Assembly (NCBI GenBank): GCA_030550075.1
Contig: JAUQQB010000055.1
Span: 1 to 11,213 of the forward strand
DNA: 11,213 nucleotides
Direction of reading: 5' to 3'
Source: Chloroflexota bacterium
GTDB lineage: Bacteria > Chloroflexota > Anaerolineae > Thermoflexales > Thermoflexaceae
Below the pieces are notes generated by a model that saw only the letters and a program-made list of their open reading frames with translations, ran no database searches and was not told the origin of the DNA. Shown here piece after piece: positions 1-5,736 of this stretch. Each line of letters begins with the position of its first letter. Position 1 is the stretch's first letter. The position numbers and the translations under genes are program-made.

Positions 1-13
1 GACCCTTTGGGTC
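1..13. repeat. Short hairpin at window edge
   Basis: GACCC, TTT, GGGTC form a perfect 5-bp stem with a triloop starting at the first base of the window, so the stem may continue outside it. It could be the end of an upstream terminator or a REP-like element. No T-tract follows, so a terminator role is only a guess. Confidence 0.25.
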
Positions 14-104
14 GTAAGGAGGAGAGATCGAAGGGGATGGGGCGATCCTCTTCCCAATAATGCAACGAGTCTGAAGAACATATGGGGTATGGGAGGAGAT
101 CAGA

Positions 105-299
105 ATGCTTACCAAACGGATCGCAGTGATCATCGGCGGCCTCATCATTGGGATCGCGCTGGATCTTTGTGTTCTAACGCTTTATGCGATTCCGCCTGTA
201 AAATATGGCTGGCTTTACCACCTGGGCACAGCGGTGCCGCTCGCCCTCGCTGCCATGATTGTGCTGGATGCTGTATTGAAGACGGAAATGCTCCCTTGA
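105..299 (+). CDS. Small two-helix membrane protein, unknown function
   Basis: A 64-residue hypothetical protein. The ATG is preceded by GGAGGAG (92-98) with 6-nt spacing, which supports translation and fixes the start. Two hydrophobic segments are visible, about residues 6-28 (IAVIIGGLIIGIALDLCVLT) and 39-58 (LGTAVPLALAAMIVLDAVL). They are joined by a short polar loop with PPVKYGW. After TKR at the N-terminus this predicts a two-pass inner membrane protein with a short Lys/Glu tail. I do not recognise a family and there is no partner gene downstream; the next 788 bp lack a convincing gene. The strong Shine-Dalgarno sequence and clear membrane pattern argue against a chance ORF. A longer overlapping frame starting at 89 is its shadow. 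Confidence 0.65.
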   Translation: MLTKRIAVIIGGLIIGIALDLCVLTLYAIPPVKYGWLYHLGTAVPLALAAMIVLDAVLKTEMLP

Positions 300-343
300 G
301 ATGGATGCCGCGATGGTGTGACCTTGGCTTAATATTTGATATT

Positions 344-386
344 TGGGGGCAGATGGGCCGCCAAAGGTGGCCTATCGGCCCCTACA
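344..386. repeat. REP-like long imperfect stem-loop ending CCCCTACA
   Basis: On the plus strand bases 344-362 pair with 366-384 around an AAA triloop (363-365). Every position pairs except A351/G377, with three G-U wobbles, giving about 18 bp. The right end, GCCCCTACA (378-386), is identical to the right end of the perfect palindrome at 3782-3790. It lies in gene-free sequence and overlaps no confident CDS. It is not followed by a T-tract, so I read it as a REP/MITE-type palindromic element rather than a classic terminator. Copy number in the genome is unknown from this window. Confidence 0.5.
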
Positions 387-414
387 TTCTCAGGATCCGG
401 GGGCTCTGCTCCCT

Positions 415-692
415 CTGAGTCATATAGCTCTTCATGGTGAGGAAACGATTTTCAAAACATTGGATCAAATCCCAGCCCCCAACATGATCAGCGCCCGCGC
501 AGTATGCATCTGCTTCTTTTGTAGCATCCCCAATACCAGGTCCCGCCCGGTTATTATGCCAATTGTCTAACGAAAGGCCGTCTGTTCTTGCCGAAGGTTA
601 TGCCACTGAGCCCGGATACCATATTGGCTTTATCACCGAGTGAGGTCAAGCTGAATCCTTACTTCCACCCAATGATTTCCAGTGGCGTTGAA
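415..692 (-). pseudogene. rplA: Possible decayed ribosomal protein L1 gene remnant
   Basis: Reading the minus strand from 692 down, three short frames give L1-like segments in the correct order. First comes FNAT...VEVRIQLDLTR (about 692-636), resembling the L1 stretch FDETVEVHIxLGxDPR. After a 1-nt shift comes DKANMVSG (634-611), resembling xKADQxVRG. A second shift leads to GIGDATKEADA then AGADHVGGWDLIQ (537-460), resembling GEKAKEAEEAGADYVGGEDLIQ. Stops and frameshifts lie between the segments and there is no intact ORF, so it cannot encode L1. The N-terminus is not recognisable and the C-terminal third is lost; the REP-like stem-loop follows. L1 is normally a single-copy gene beside rplK and rplJ, and neither is here. 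The comparison is from memory of the family consensus. A chance resemblance is possible, though the AGADxVGGxDLIQ match and the collinearity make it less likely. Confidence 0.42.
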
Positions 693-1029
693 ACCGCCTC
701 GTGGTGTGCCAGAGTTCTCGATATTCATCCTTCGGAAGCGGGAGCTTCCAGCGCTGTATCTCCGCTTTCCGCAGCGGGCCCATACCCTCGTGGGGTTCCT
801 CGGCTACGCGGAAGCGATCTCCCACGATTTCCAACCTCCGTCCGATTCGCAACCTCAAGAGCCGCGAGGCGAGGGAGAAGGGGAGGGAGAGGCAGCCTGC
901 CTCCCCTGTAGCATCCCCCACGATTCTACGGTGCCACCAAAAGCGCTCAGCCTGATCCAAAGGCAAACCAGAGAATGATGTCTCCTGCGAATCTCCTAAG
1001 TGGAAGACCACAGCATAAGCCCCTTGCAT
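646..1029 (-). CDS. Doubtful hypothetical ORF
   Basis: The most plausible start of this open frame is ATG at 1029, giving 127 residues. Longer starts would run antisense through npdG. The residues include two adjacent Trp and an Arg-rich middle, and third codon positions in the middle are GC-rich as in the real genes. There is no good Shine-Dalgarno sequence before 1029 (only CAGAG), no recognised motif, no signal peptide and no membrane segment. Its last 16 or so codons overlap, in another frame, the L1-like remnant. It may be a real lineage-specific protein, a broken gene, or chance. The interval 693-1087 otherwise shows nothing except an AT-rich patch (TATAAAAT, 1029-1036) that could be a -10 element for npdG but lacks a visible -35. 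Confidence 0.22.
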   Translation of the reverse strand: MQGAYAVVFHLGDSQETSFSGLPLDQAERFWWHRRIVGDATGEAGCLSLPFSLASRLLRLRIGRRLEIVGDRFRVAEEPHEGMGPLRKAEIQRWKLPLPKDEYRELWHTTRRFQRHWKSLGGSKDSA

Positions 1030-1087
1030 ATAAAATTCTCTGCGGGGAAACCCAACAACTTTGCACTCAATCGTGGAGGGATATTCG

Positions 1088-1759
1088 ATGGATCCTCGTC
1101 CGCGCATTGCCATTCTGGGGGGGACCGGGAAAGAGGGCTCTGGCCTGGCGCTCCGCTGGGCTCGGGCAGGTTTCCCAATTGCCATCGGCTCTCGGAATCT
1201 GGAGCGTGCTTGCCTCACGGCAGAACGTCTGCGGCCGATGGCCCCGGCCGCTGAGCTCATCGGTCTCTTGAACACGGAGGCCGCGGCCTGGGGGGAGGTT
1301 GTGGTGGTCGCCGTTCCTTACGAAGGCCATGCGTCAATTCTTTGGGACCTTCGAGATCTCCTTGCCCGCAAGCTGATCATCGATGTGGTTGTCCCGCTGG
1401 ATCCCAACAATCCCCGCCGTTACGCTCCGCCGCCCGACGGCTCCGCAACTGCCGAGGCCCAGCGGATCCTGGGCCCTGAAACCCCAGTGGTGGGCGCCTT
1501 TCATACCATCTCCCATCTCCATCTGCATGATCCCGACGAGATCCCAGAATGCGATGTGCTGGTGGTGGGGGATCACCGGGAGGCCAAGGCTCGGGTCATC
1601 ACCCTGGCCGAAGCCATTGGATTCACTGCTTATGACGCGGGCCCTTTGTCGAACGCCCCGATTGTAGAGGGGCTTGTAGCAGTGCTGATTGGGCTGAACA
1701 TGCGCTACAAAACGCGAGGCGCAGGGATTCGAATTACGGGTATTCCAAAGAAGGGCTGA
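1088..1759 (+). CDS. npdG: NADPH-dependent F420 reductase (F420:NADP+ oxidoreductase)
   Basis: Cytosolic enzyme of about 223 residues that transfers hydride between reduced coenzyme F420 and NADP+. The N-terminus (residues 7-17, IAILGGTGKEG) is the dinucleotide-binding glycine loop of the family. GSR at 34-36 matches the position that binds the 2'-phosphate of NADP. VVVVAVPYEGH (71-81), the IDVVVPLDP strand (98-106), PVVGAFHTIS (133-142), the DVLVVGD strand (156-162) and the C-terminal block from AGPLSNAPIVEGL to GAGIRITG follow the family order. Length is typical. The start is ATG 1088 with GGAGGG 7 nt upstream; a TTG at 1061 would lack a ribosome site. It heads an operon with cofE 49 nt downstream, a common pairing in F420 organisms. 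An oddity is the His-rich run HTISHLHLHD at 139-148. A possible -10 (TATAAA, 1029-1034) has no clear -35 partner. Confidence 0.9.
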   Translation: MDPRPRIAILGGTGKEGSGLALRWARAGFPIAIGSRNLERACLTAERLRPMAPAAELIGLLNTEAAAWGEVVVVAVPYEGHASILWDLRDLLARKLIIDVVVPLDPNNPRRYAPPPDGSATAEAQRILGPETPVVGAFHTISHLHLHDPDEIPECDVLVVGDHREAKARVITLAEAIGFTAYDAGPLSNAPIVEGLVAVLIGLNMRYKTRGAGIRITGIPKKG

Positions 1760-1808
1760 GGTCAAAACGTCGCCTTCGAACTTCCTTTTGAAATCAGGAC
1801 CAGGGAAC

Positions 1809-2567
1809 ATGAAGCCGATCACGTTATTCCCGCTCGAGGGTTTGCCGATTGTTCGTCCTGGCGATGATCTGGTCACGTTGTTAGCTGAGGCGTTACCTCC
1901 ATGGGGAGGACCAGAAGAGGGAGATGTGCTGGTAGTGGCTCAGAAGATCGTTTCGAAAGCAGAAGGCCGTTTTGTCCGCCTCTCCGAGGTGAGCCCCTCT
2001 CCCCGTGCGCTGGAGCTGGCTCAGATCACAGGCAAGGATCCCCGCCTGGTAGAGGTCATTCTTTGGGACACTGCCGAGGTGCTTCGAGCGCGGCCGGGGC
2101 TCATCATCGTTGAACATCGCCTGGGGTTCATCTGCGCCAACGCCGGCGTGGATCGCTCGAATGTGGCCCCTGAAGGGGAGGAAATCGTCCTCCGCCTGCC
2201 TGAGGATCCCGATGGTTCCGCCCGACGGATTCGGGAAGGGATCCGACAACGGTTCGGCGTGGATATCGGCGTGGTCATCGCGGATAGCCACGGCCGGGCC
2301 CACCGGAAGGGAGTGATCGGCGTGGCGATCGGGGTCAGTGGCCTGCCTGCCCTGGAGGACTGGCGAGGGCGCAAGGATCTATTCGGCTACACGCTACAGC
2401 ACACCGAGGTCGCGCTGGGGGATCTGCTGGCCTCGGCGGCGACGCTGTTGCTGGGACAGGCCGCCGAAGGCATCCCCGCCGTGCTGATCCGGGGTGTTCC
2501 CTTCGCTCCTCGGGAAAGCTCCGCCCGTGAGCTGGTTCGGGAGCGGGCGTATGATCTCTTCCGCTAA
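1809..2567 (+). CDS. cofE: Coenzyme F420-0:L-glutamate ligase
   Basis: Adds L-glutamate, GTP-dependently, to F420-0 to begin the polyglutamate tail of coenzyme F420. The 252-residue length is that of stand-alone CofE. Family blocks in order: EGDVLVVAQKIVSKAEGR (37-54), DPRLVEVIL (77-85), ICANAGVDRSNV (108-119), LRLPEDPDGSAR (128-139), VIADSHGRAHRKG (156-168), the AIGVSGLPALEDWRG segment (173-187), DLFGY, HTEVALGDLLASAATLLLGQ (198-217) and IPAVLIRG (222-229). The acidic and Ser/His residues in these blocks match the metal/GTP site region of the family. It lacks the C-terminal nitroreductase-like domain found in actinobacterial FbiB, so the F420 it helps make would need another enzyme for that step if it occurs. 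The ATG at 1809 has AGGGA just upstream; TTG 1788 is less likely. It is the second gene of the npdG operon. cofC, cofD and fbiC are not in this window. Confidence 0.92.
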   Translation: MKPITLFPLEGLPIVRPGDDLVTLLAEALPPWGGPEEGDVLVVAQKIVSKAEGRFVRLSEVSPSPRALELAQITGKDPRLVEVILWDTAEVLRARPGLIIVEHRLGFICANAGVDRSNVAPEGEEIVLRLPEDPDGSARRIREGIRQRFGVDIGVVIADSHGRAHRKGVIGVAIGVSGLPALEDWRGRKDLFGYTLQHTEVALGDLLASAATLLLGQAAEGIPAVLIRGVPFAPRESSARELVRERAYDLFR

Positions 2568-2624
2568 CAACAAGTCTCAAAGAATAGTGAGCCAAGCGAA
2601 AGCACTGCCCCTGGAGGAATGGAC

Positions 2625-3752
2625 ATGATTTTATCTGGAATCCGGGTGCTGGATCTCACCCGATTGTTACCGGGGCCTTTCGCCACGCAATGGCTGGCGG
2701 CGATGGGCGCGGAGGTCATCCGGGTGGAGCCCCCGACCGGAGGGGACTGGCTTCGAGAGATGCCCCCTTTTATGGAGGGGACGGGAGCGTGGTTTGCCGC
2801 GGTGAATCGGGGCAAGAAGAGCGTGGCCATCGACCTCAAGCAGCCGGAGGGCCGTGAGCTCTTCCTCCGCCTGGTTCAATCCGCCGATGTCGTTGTGGAG
2901 GGCTTCCGGCCGGGCGTGATGGCCCGGCTGAGCTTGACTCCGGAATCCCTTCTGAGCCAGCAACCCCGTCTGGTTTATGCTTCCCTTACTGGCTACGGAA
3001 TCGGCAGCCGCTGGCGAGAGCGAGCGGGACATGATCTGAACTATCTGGCGCTGGCCGGCTTTCTGGGACTCAATGGACCGCGGGAAGGTCCGCCGGTGCC
3101 GCCGGCCGTGCCGGTGGCCGATTTCGGTGGAGCGATGGCGCTGTTGATCGCCGTGCTGGCCGGCCTCCTGTATCGCGAGCGGACTGGCTATGGGATCATC
3201 CTGGATGCTTCGATCTTTGAAGTCGTGGTGACCTGGATGCAACCCTTCTGGCGGGCTCATCGCGCCGGGCTTCGGGCGGGCCGAGAGGGGATGCCGCTTA
3301 ACGGCGTCTTTCCATGCTACCGGGTTTATGTCACGGCGGATGGAGGGGCGATGGCGCTGGCAGCTCTGGAACCTGCCTTTTGGCAGGCCTTCTGTAACGC
3401 GGTCGGGCATCCGGAGTGGATCCCCCGCCCTTTTGATCCCGCACTGATCCCGGAGGTGGCCGCGCTGTTTCGGAGCCGGACCCGGCGGGAGTGGGAAATG
3501 CTCCGGGAGACCATTGATGCATGTCTGGAACCGGTGTTAGAACCGGAGGAGGCCATCCGATCGTTGGACGACCTCGCCCCGGCCCTCCAGAAGGAAATCC
3601 CCAGCCTGCCATTTACAGTAGACGGACAGCGGCTGGTCGCGATGGGCCCTCCGCCTCGCCTGGGGGAACATACGATGGAGATCTTGAAGGGCATAGGGAT
3701 CGAATCAGCGGATCTGGAGGACCTGGCCCGCCGGGCCATTATAAAGGTGTAG
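2625..3752 (+). CDS. CaiB/BaiF-family protein, alpha-methylacyl-CoA racemase-like
   Basis: A 375-residue cytosolic enzyme of the class III CoA-transferase fold. The N-terminus LSGIRVLDLTRLLPGPF, the GAEVIRVEPP strand, NRGKKSVAIDLK and ADVVVEGFRPGVMARL are family signatures. AGHDLNYLALAG (His136, Asp137), VADFGG (Asp166) and ALEPAF (Glu249) correspond to the His/Asp/Glu acid-base set of the alpha-methylacyl-CoA racemases (MCR/AMACR), and the surrounding wording is closer to racemases than to formyl- or carnitine-CoA transferases. It may therefore epimerise 2-methyl-branched acyl-CoA; a transferase role with an unknown acceptor cannot be excluded. ATG 2625 is chosen over ATG 2619 because GGAGG (2613-2617) directly abuts the latter but lies 7 nt before the former. 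It follows cofE by 57 nt and is probably the last gene of that operon. The palindrome at 3758 follows its stop. Confidence 0.85.
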   Translation: MILSGIRVLDLTRLLPGPFATQWLAAMGAEVIRVEPPTGGDWLREMPPFMEGTGAWFAAVNRGKKSVAIDLKQPEGRELFLRLVQSADVVVEGFRPGVMARLSLTPESLLSQQPRLVYASLTGYGIGSRWRERAGHDLNYLALAGFLGLNGPREGPPVPPAVPVADFGGAMALLIAVLAGLLYRERTGYGIILDASIFEVVVTWMQPFWRAHRAGLRAGREGMPLNGVFPCYRVYVTADGGAMALAALEPAFWQAFCNAVGHPEWIPRPFDPALIPEVAALFRSRTRREWEMLRETIDACLEPVLEPEEAIRSLDDLAPALQKEIPSLPFTVDGQRLVAMGPPPRLGEHTMEILKGIGIESADLEDLARRAIIKV

Positions 3753-3757
3753 AGGCG

Positions 3758-3793
3758 AATTGTAGGGGCGAATAATTATTCGCCCCTACAATT
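3758..3793. repeat. Perfect 36-bp palindrome, candidate bidirectional terminator / REP
   Basis: The 18-nt arm AATTGTAGGGGCGAATAA (3758-3775) is followed directly by its exact reverse complement (3776-3793). As RNA the arms fold into a long GC-plus-AU stem with a minimal loop on either strand. It sits between the convergent CoA-transferase-family gene (stop 3750-3752) and the fecR-like gene (stop 3792-3794) and overlaps the latter's TAA by two bases. Placement fits a bidirectional terminator, though neither side has a strong T-tract. The GTAGGGGCG...CGCCCCTAC core recalls dispersed REP-type repeats seen in several phyla; that is recall, not a search. Confidence 0.75.
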
Positions 3794-5114
3794 ATTCCTC
3801 CCCAATCAGCTCCAGCTCCGAGAACATCACGGAATAGCTATGACCGGAAGCATAGATACGCAAACGGGTTAGCGTAGCCGGGGGCGCTCCAATCGCTTGC
3901 AGTGATTCCATCAGGTTCCCTGAATCGAAGGTATACCATTCACCAGGGGGAATCCGAATATGAACGTTATAAGGAGGTGGGCAAACCTGTGGGAGACAGC
4001 TCTCCGGGGTTTGTGGGGTGACTTCCCCCTGGGCGTAAAAGCCCTGGAGCCACTGGCGATCAATGCCATTGATGTCTTTATATTCCAGACGAATCATCAG
4101 AGGGCACTCGGTCCCCACCACTCCACATACTGCAACATCCTGGAAGAGGATCTTCAAAGTGATGTGCAACTGAAGCAAGCGGAAATCCCGCACATCTTGA
4201 TTGAGGACAAGAAAGACCCCGGTTTGGGCATGATCGAATCCAAAGCGCGAGATCTCCAGCACGCGACGGCCGCCTTCCGAAGCCTGAGCCACTCTCCCCT
4301 TGCTCTCGCCGGGTTGCTTCACAAATCGGAAGACAGCCCACTGATTGGGCGGAACTGGCTCGTCTACATTTCGCTCGGGTAGTGCTGCCTGAAAAAGGTC
4401 TGGTAGCAGATTCCGACCTGCTCCCAGTGGCCCTTCCACCCACCCATCCAGCCCAATCCTCGCCCGTTGATCGCTCCTCAAGGTTTGGACCCCAGTGGAA
4501 CTTCCCACCTGAGCTTCGCCGGAACGCACCGTGAAATCCGTCCGGTCGTTCTGGACCTCCACGGCCAGCGTCCCGGAAATGACTTCTGCCTGCCCGTGCG
4601 GGGTCTGGATCAGGAGCTCGAGCGCCCGACGGCCTTCCAGACGGATTGCCCGAATTCGGCCGGCGCGGACATAGAGGGTGAGGCGCGCCGGCTCCGGGCT
4701 GATCTCGAAACGAGGGTAGCGAGCGCGTCGCACCTCCACCTGAGTGTTCGGATAGATCTGGACAGCGGCGAGATCCTGGGGCGCGGAAAACAACGGCTCG
4801 GAGAAGATTACCAGCCCCTGGGATTGGGCATCGGTAATCAGAAGATCGCCTTCCACCAGCCTCGAATACGGAGCGCCTGGCGTGATCGCGACCGGCTCTC
4901 TCTCCGGATGCTCGAGACGGAGGATCCCGGATAGAGTCGCTACCCGGGCCTGCGTACCGATGTGGGAAGTGCGAAGATAGGTCAGGATCTGCCATGGGAT
5001 CAGGACGCTGAGCCCCGCGCAGACGAGAAAGGACAGCAGAAGAGTGATCCAGGCCAGGCGCTGCGCCTGGCTCTCAGTCCACCTCGTAGCGGATACGAAA
5101 TCCCCGGAATTCAC
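3792..5114 (-). CDS. Membrane-anchored FecR-domain protein
   Basis: A 440-residue protein with one N-terminal transmembrane segment (about 20-42, LAWITLLLSFLVCAGLSVLI) after a short cytoplasmic Arg-containing tail, so the rest is extracytoplasmic. Residues about 55-220 form a FecR-like beta-rich region; the most family-like part is the TPHGQAEVISGTLAVEV stretch (171-187) with TDFTVRSGEAQV (192-203). Residues 250-440 look like a second beta-sandwich, with Cys330/Cys337 and Cys373/Cys378, spacing suited to disulphides in an oxidising compartment. FecR proteins often pair with ECF sigma factors; none is present here, so a structural or sensing role is open. The start is GTG 5114, overlapping the acylphosphatase 3' end by 41 bp, with GGGAGAGG upstream at loose spacing. 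No later ATG/GTG precedes the membrane segment. The TAA stop (3794-3792) is partly formed by the palindrome, so the original C-terminus may have been slightly different. Confidence 0.75.
   Translation of the reverse strand: MNSGDFVSATRWTESQAQRLAWITLLLSFLVCAGLSVLIPWQILTYLRTSHIGTQARVATLSGILRLEHPEREPVAITPGAPYSRLVEGDLLITDAQSQGLVIFSEPLFSAPQDLAAVQIYPNTQVEVRRARYPRFEISPEPARLTLYVRAGRIRAIRLEGRRALELLIQTPHGQAEVISGTLAVEVQNDRTDFTVRSGEAQVGSSTGVQTLRSDQRARIGLDGWVEGPLGAGRNLLPDLFQAALPERNVDEPVPPNQWAVFRFVKQPGESKGRVAQASEGGRRVLEISRFGFDHAQTGVFLVLNQDVRDFRLLQLHITLKILFQDVAVCGVVGTECPLMIRLEYKDINGIDRQWLQGFYAQGEVTPQTPESCLPQVCPPPYNVHIRIPPGEWYTFDSGNLMESLQAIGAPPATLTRLRIYASGHSYSVMFSELELIGEE
5053..5071 (-). promoter_or_regulatory. 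Strong stem-loop 2 nt past the acylphosphatase stop
   Basis: GCCAGGCGC (5053-5061), one base, then GCGCCTGGC (5063-5071) are exact complements, giving an 8-bp GC-rich stem with a 3-nt loop. On the minus strand it begins 2 nt after the acylphosphatase TGA and lies within codons 15-20 of the overlapping FecR-like gene. It could protect the upstream transcript end, or slow ribosomes just before the membrane segment. No T-tract follows, so termination is less likely. The residues it encodes (SQAQRLA) are not repetitive, so it is not simply a codon repeat. Confidence 0.45.
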
Positions 5115-5391
5115 CGGTAGGCCTCTCCCAGTAGGTTTCTACATAATCCACGCGGGCTGCCGGCGGGCCCTGTTGCAGGAAAGCCAGCAGGGCCTCCACG
5201 GCTGATTGGGGCCCTTCCGCCACCACTTCCACTGTGCCATCCGAACGATTGGCCACCCAGCCGCTCAGTCTGAGGGTCTCCGCCCGCAACCGGGTGTAAT
5301 AACGAAAGTTCACCCCCTGAACAATCCCATGCACGATGGCGTGAAGCCGGACCAGTTCTTCTTGGGATTTTCGTTGTCCGGTTCCCCCCAT
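5074..5391 (-). CDS. acyP: Acylphosphatase
   Basis: Small cytosolic hydrolase of the carboxyl-phosphate bond in acyl phosphates, 105 residues including a short N-terminal extension (family about 90). The signature block VHGIVQGVNFRYYTR (20-34) contains the phosphate-cradle loop and catalytic Arg30. GWVANRSDGTVEVVAEG (44-60) contains catalytic Asn48. The C-terminal RGFRIRYEV is the usual edge strand. The start is ATG 5391 with AGGAGG (5397-5402 on the plus strand) 5 nt upstream, a strong site. It is the first gene of a minus-strand pair; the FecR-like gene overlaps its 3' end in another frame, which suggests co-transcription and possible translational coupling. Physiological substrate cannot be deduced. 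Confidence 0.93.
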   Translation of the reverse strand: MGGTGQRKSQEELVRLHAIVHGIVQGVNFRYYTRLRAETLRLSGWVANRSDGTVEVVAEGPQSAVEALLAFLQQGPPAARVDYVETYWERPTGEFRGFRIRYEVD

Positions 5392-5585
5392 AGCTGCCTC
5401 CTTCCTCAGATGCGCTCTACATTTTAACTCACCTTGTGACGGCGCGATCGAGGGGGTGAAGCGGATGCGTTCCTGAGTACGCTATGCGGTGGCCGAAGGC
5501 TGTTGTATAACGTCATCTTCGATCCCCCTTCACCCCCAGCGAAAGCCGGGAGGAAAGGGGCCAGCCCGGCTACCCTGATGATGGT

Positions 5586-5599
5586 GTCCTGAACAGGAC
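5586..5599. promoter_or_regulatory. Compact dyad, candidate operator
   Basis: GTCCTG, AA, CAGGAC is a perfect 6-bp dyad with a 2-bp centre. Such a short centre makes a poor RNA hairpin but suits a homodimeric DNA-binding regulator. It lies 22 bp upstream of the candidate -35 of the epimerase gene. I cannot assign a regulator; it does not match the GAAC-N4-GTTC type of LexA box. Confidence 0.3.
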
Positions 5600-5620
5600 G
5601 GGTGGGCATCTTTTTCCCTG

Positions 5621-5649
5621 TTGCCAGGCTATGGGATTTGATGTTTACT
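5621..5649 (+). promoter_or_regulatory. Candidate sigma-70-type promoter for the epimerase gene
   Basis: TTGCCA (5621-5626, 5 of 6 to TTGACA) is spaced 17 bp from TTTACT (5644-5649, 4 of 6 to TATAAT). The predicted leader would be about 80 nt, including the small hairpin at 5691-5702. Assignment is by eye and weak at the -10. Confidence 0.28.
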
Positions 5650-5736
5650 TGCTCTGCTGCAAGCTTAGGCATGAGGATATGGGGATGGGTGGCGGAGTCG
5701 CCCAACCTCAAGGATCTCTTTTCCTCAGGAGGCGCT

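Larger units (their letters stand above)
5403..5736. other. Divergent intergenic region with several dyads
   Basis: No gene is supported in these 334 bases between acylphosphatase (-) and the epimerase (+). It holds a long-range inverted repeat, GGGGGTGAAG (5452-5461) against CTTCACCCCC (5528-5537), and a 7-bp hairpin AGCCGGG (5544-5550) with CCCGGCT (5565-5571). There is also a compact dyad at 5586-5599, a possible plus-strand promoter at 5621-5649, and a small GGCG/CGCC hairpin at 5691-5702 shortly before the epimerase ribosome site. On the minus side TAAAAT (reverse of 5421-5426) could be a -10 for acylphosphatase, but no -35 is visible. Confidence 0.6.

Noticed and set aside
345..390. Continuation of the L1-like reading through residues resembling GRLG...RGLMPN
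   Set aside because: These codons fall in the REP-like stem-loop at 344-386, so the resemblance is better explained by the palindrome.
520..918. 12-bp direct repeat TGTAGCATCCCC at 520-531 and 907-918, flanked by similar GCAG/TGC patches
   Set aside because: A 12-bp match is expected by chance a few times in a window this size, and similarity does not extend clearly beyond it.
2667..3410. 247-residue open frame antisense to the CaiB/BaiF gene
   Set aside because: Shadow of a gene with clear family motifs; its His/Arg/Gln-rich composition is typical of antisense reading.
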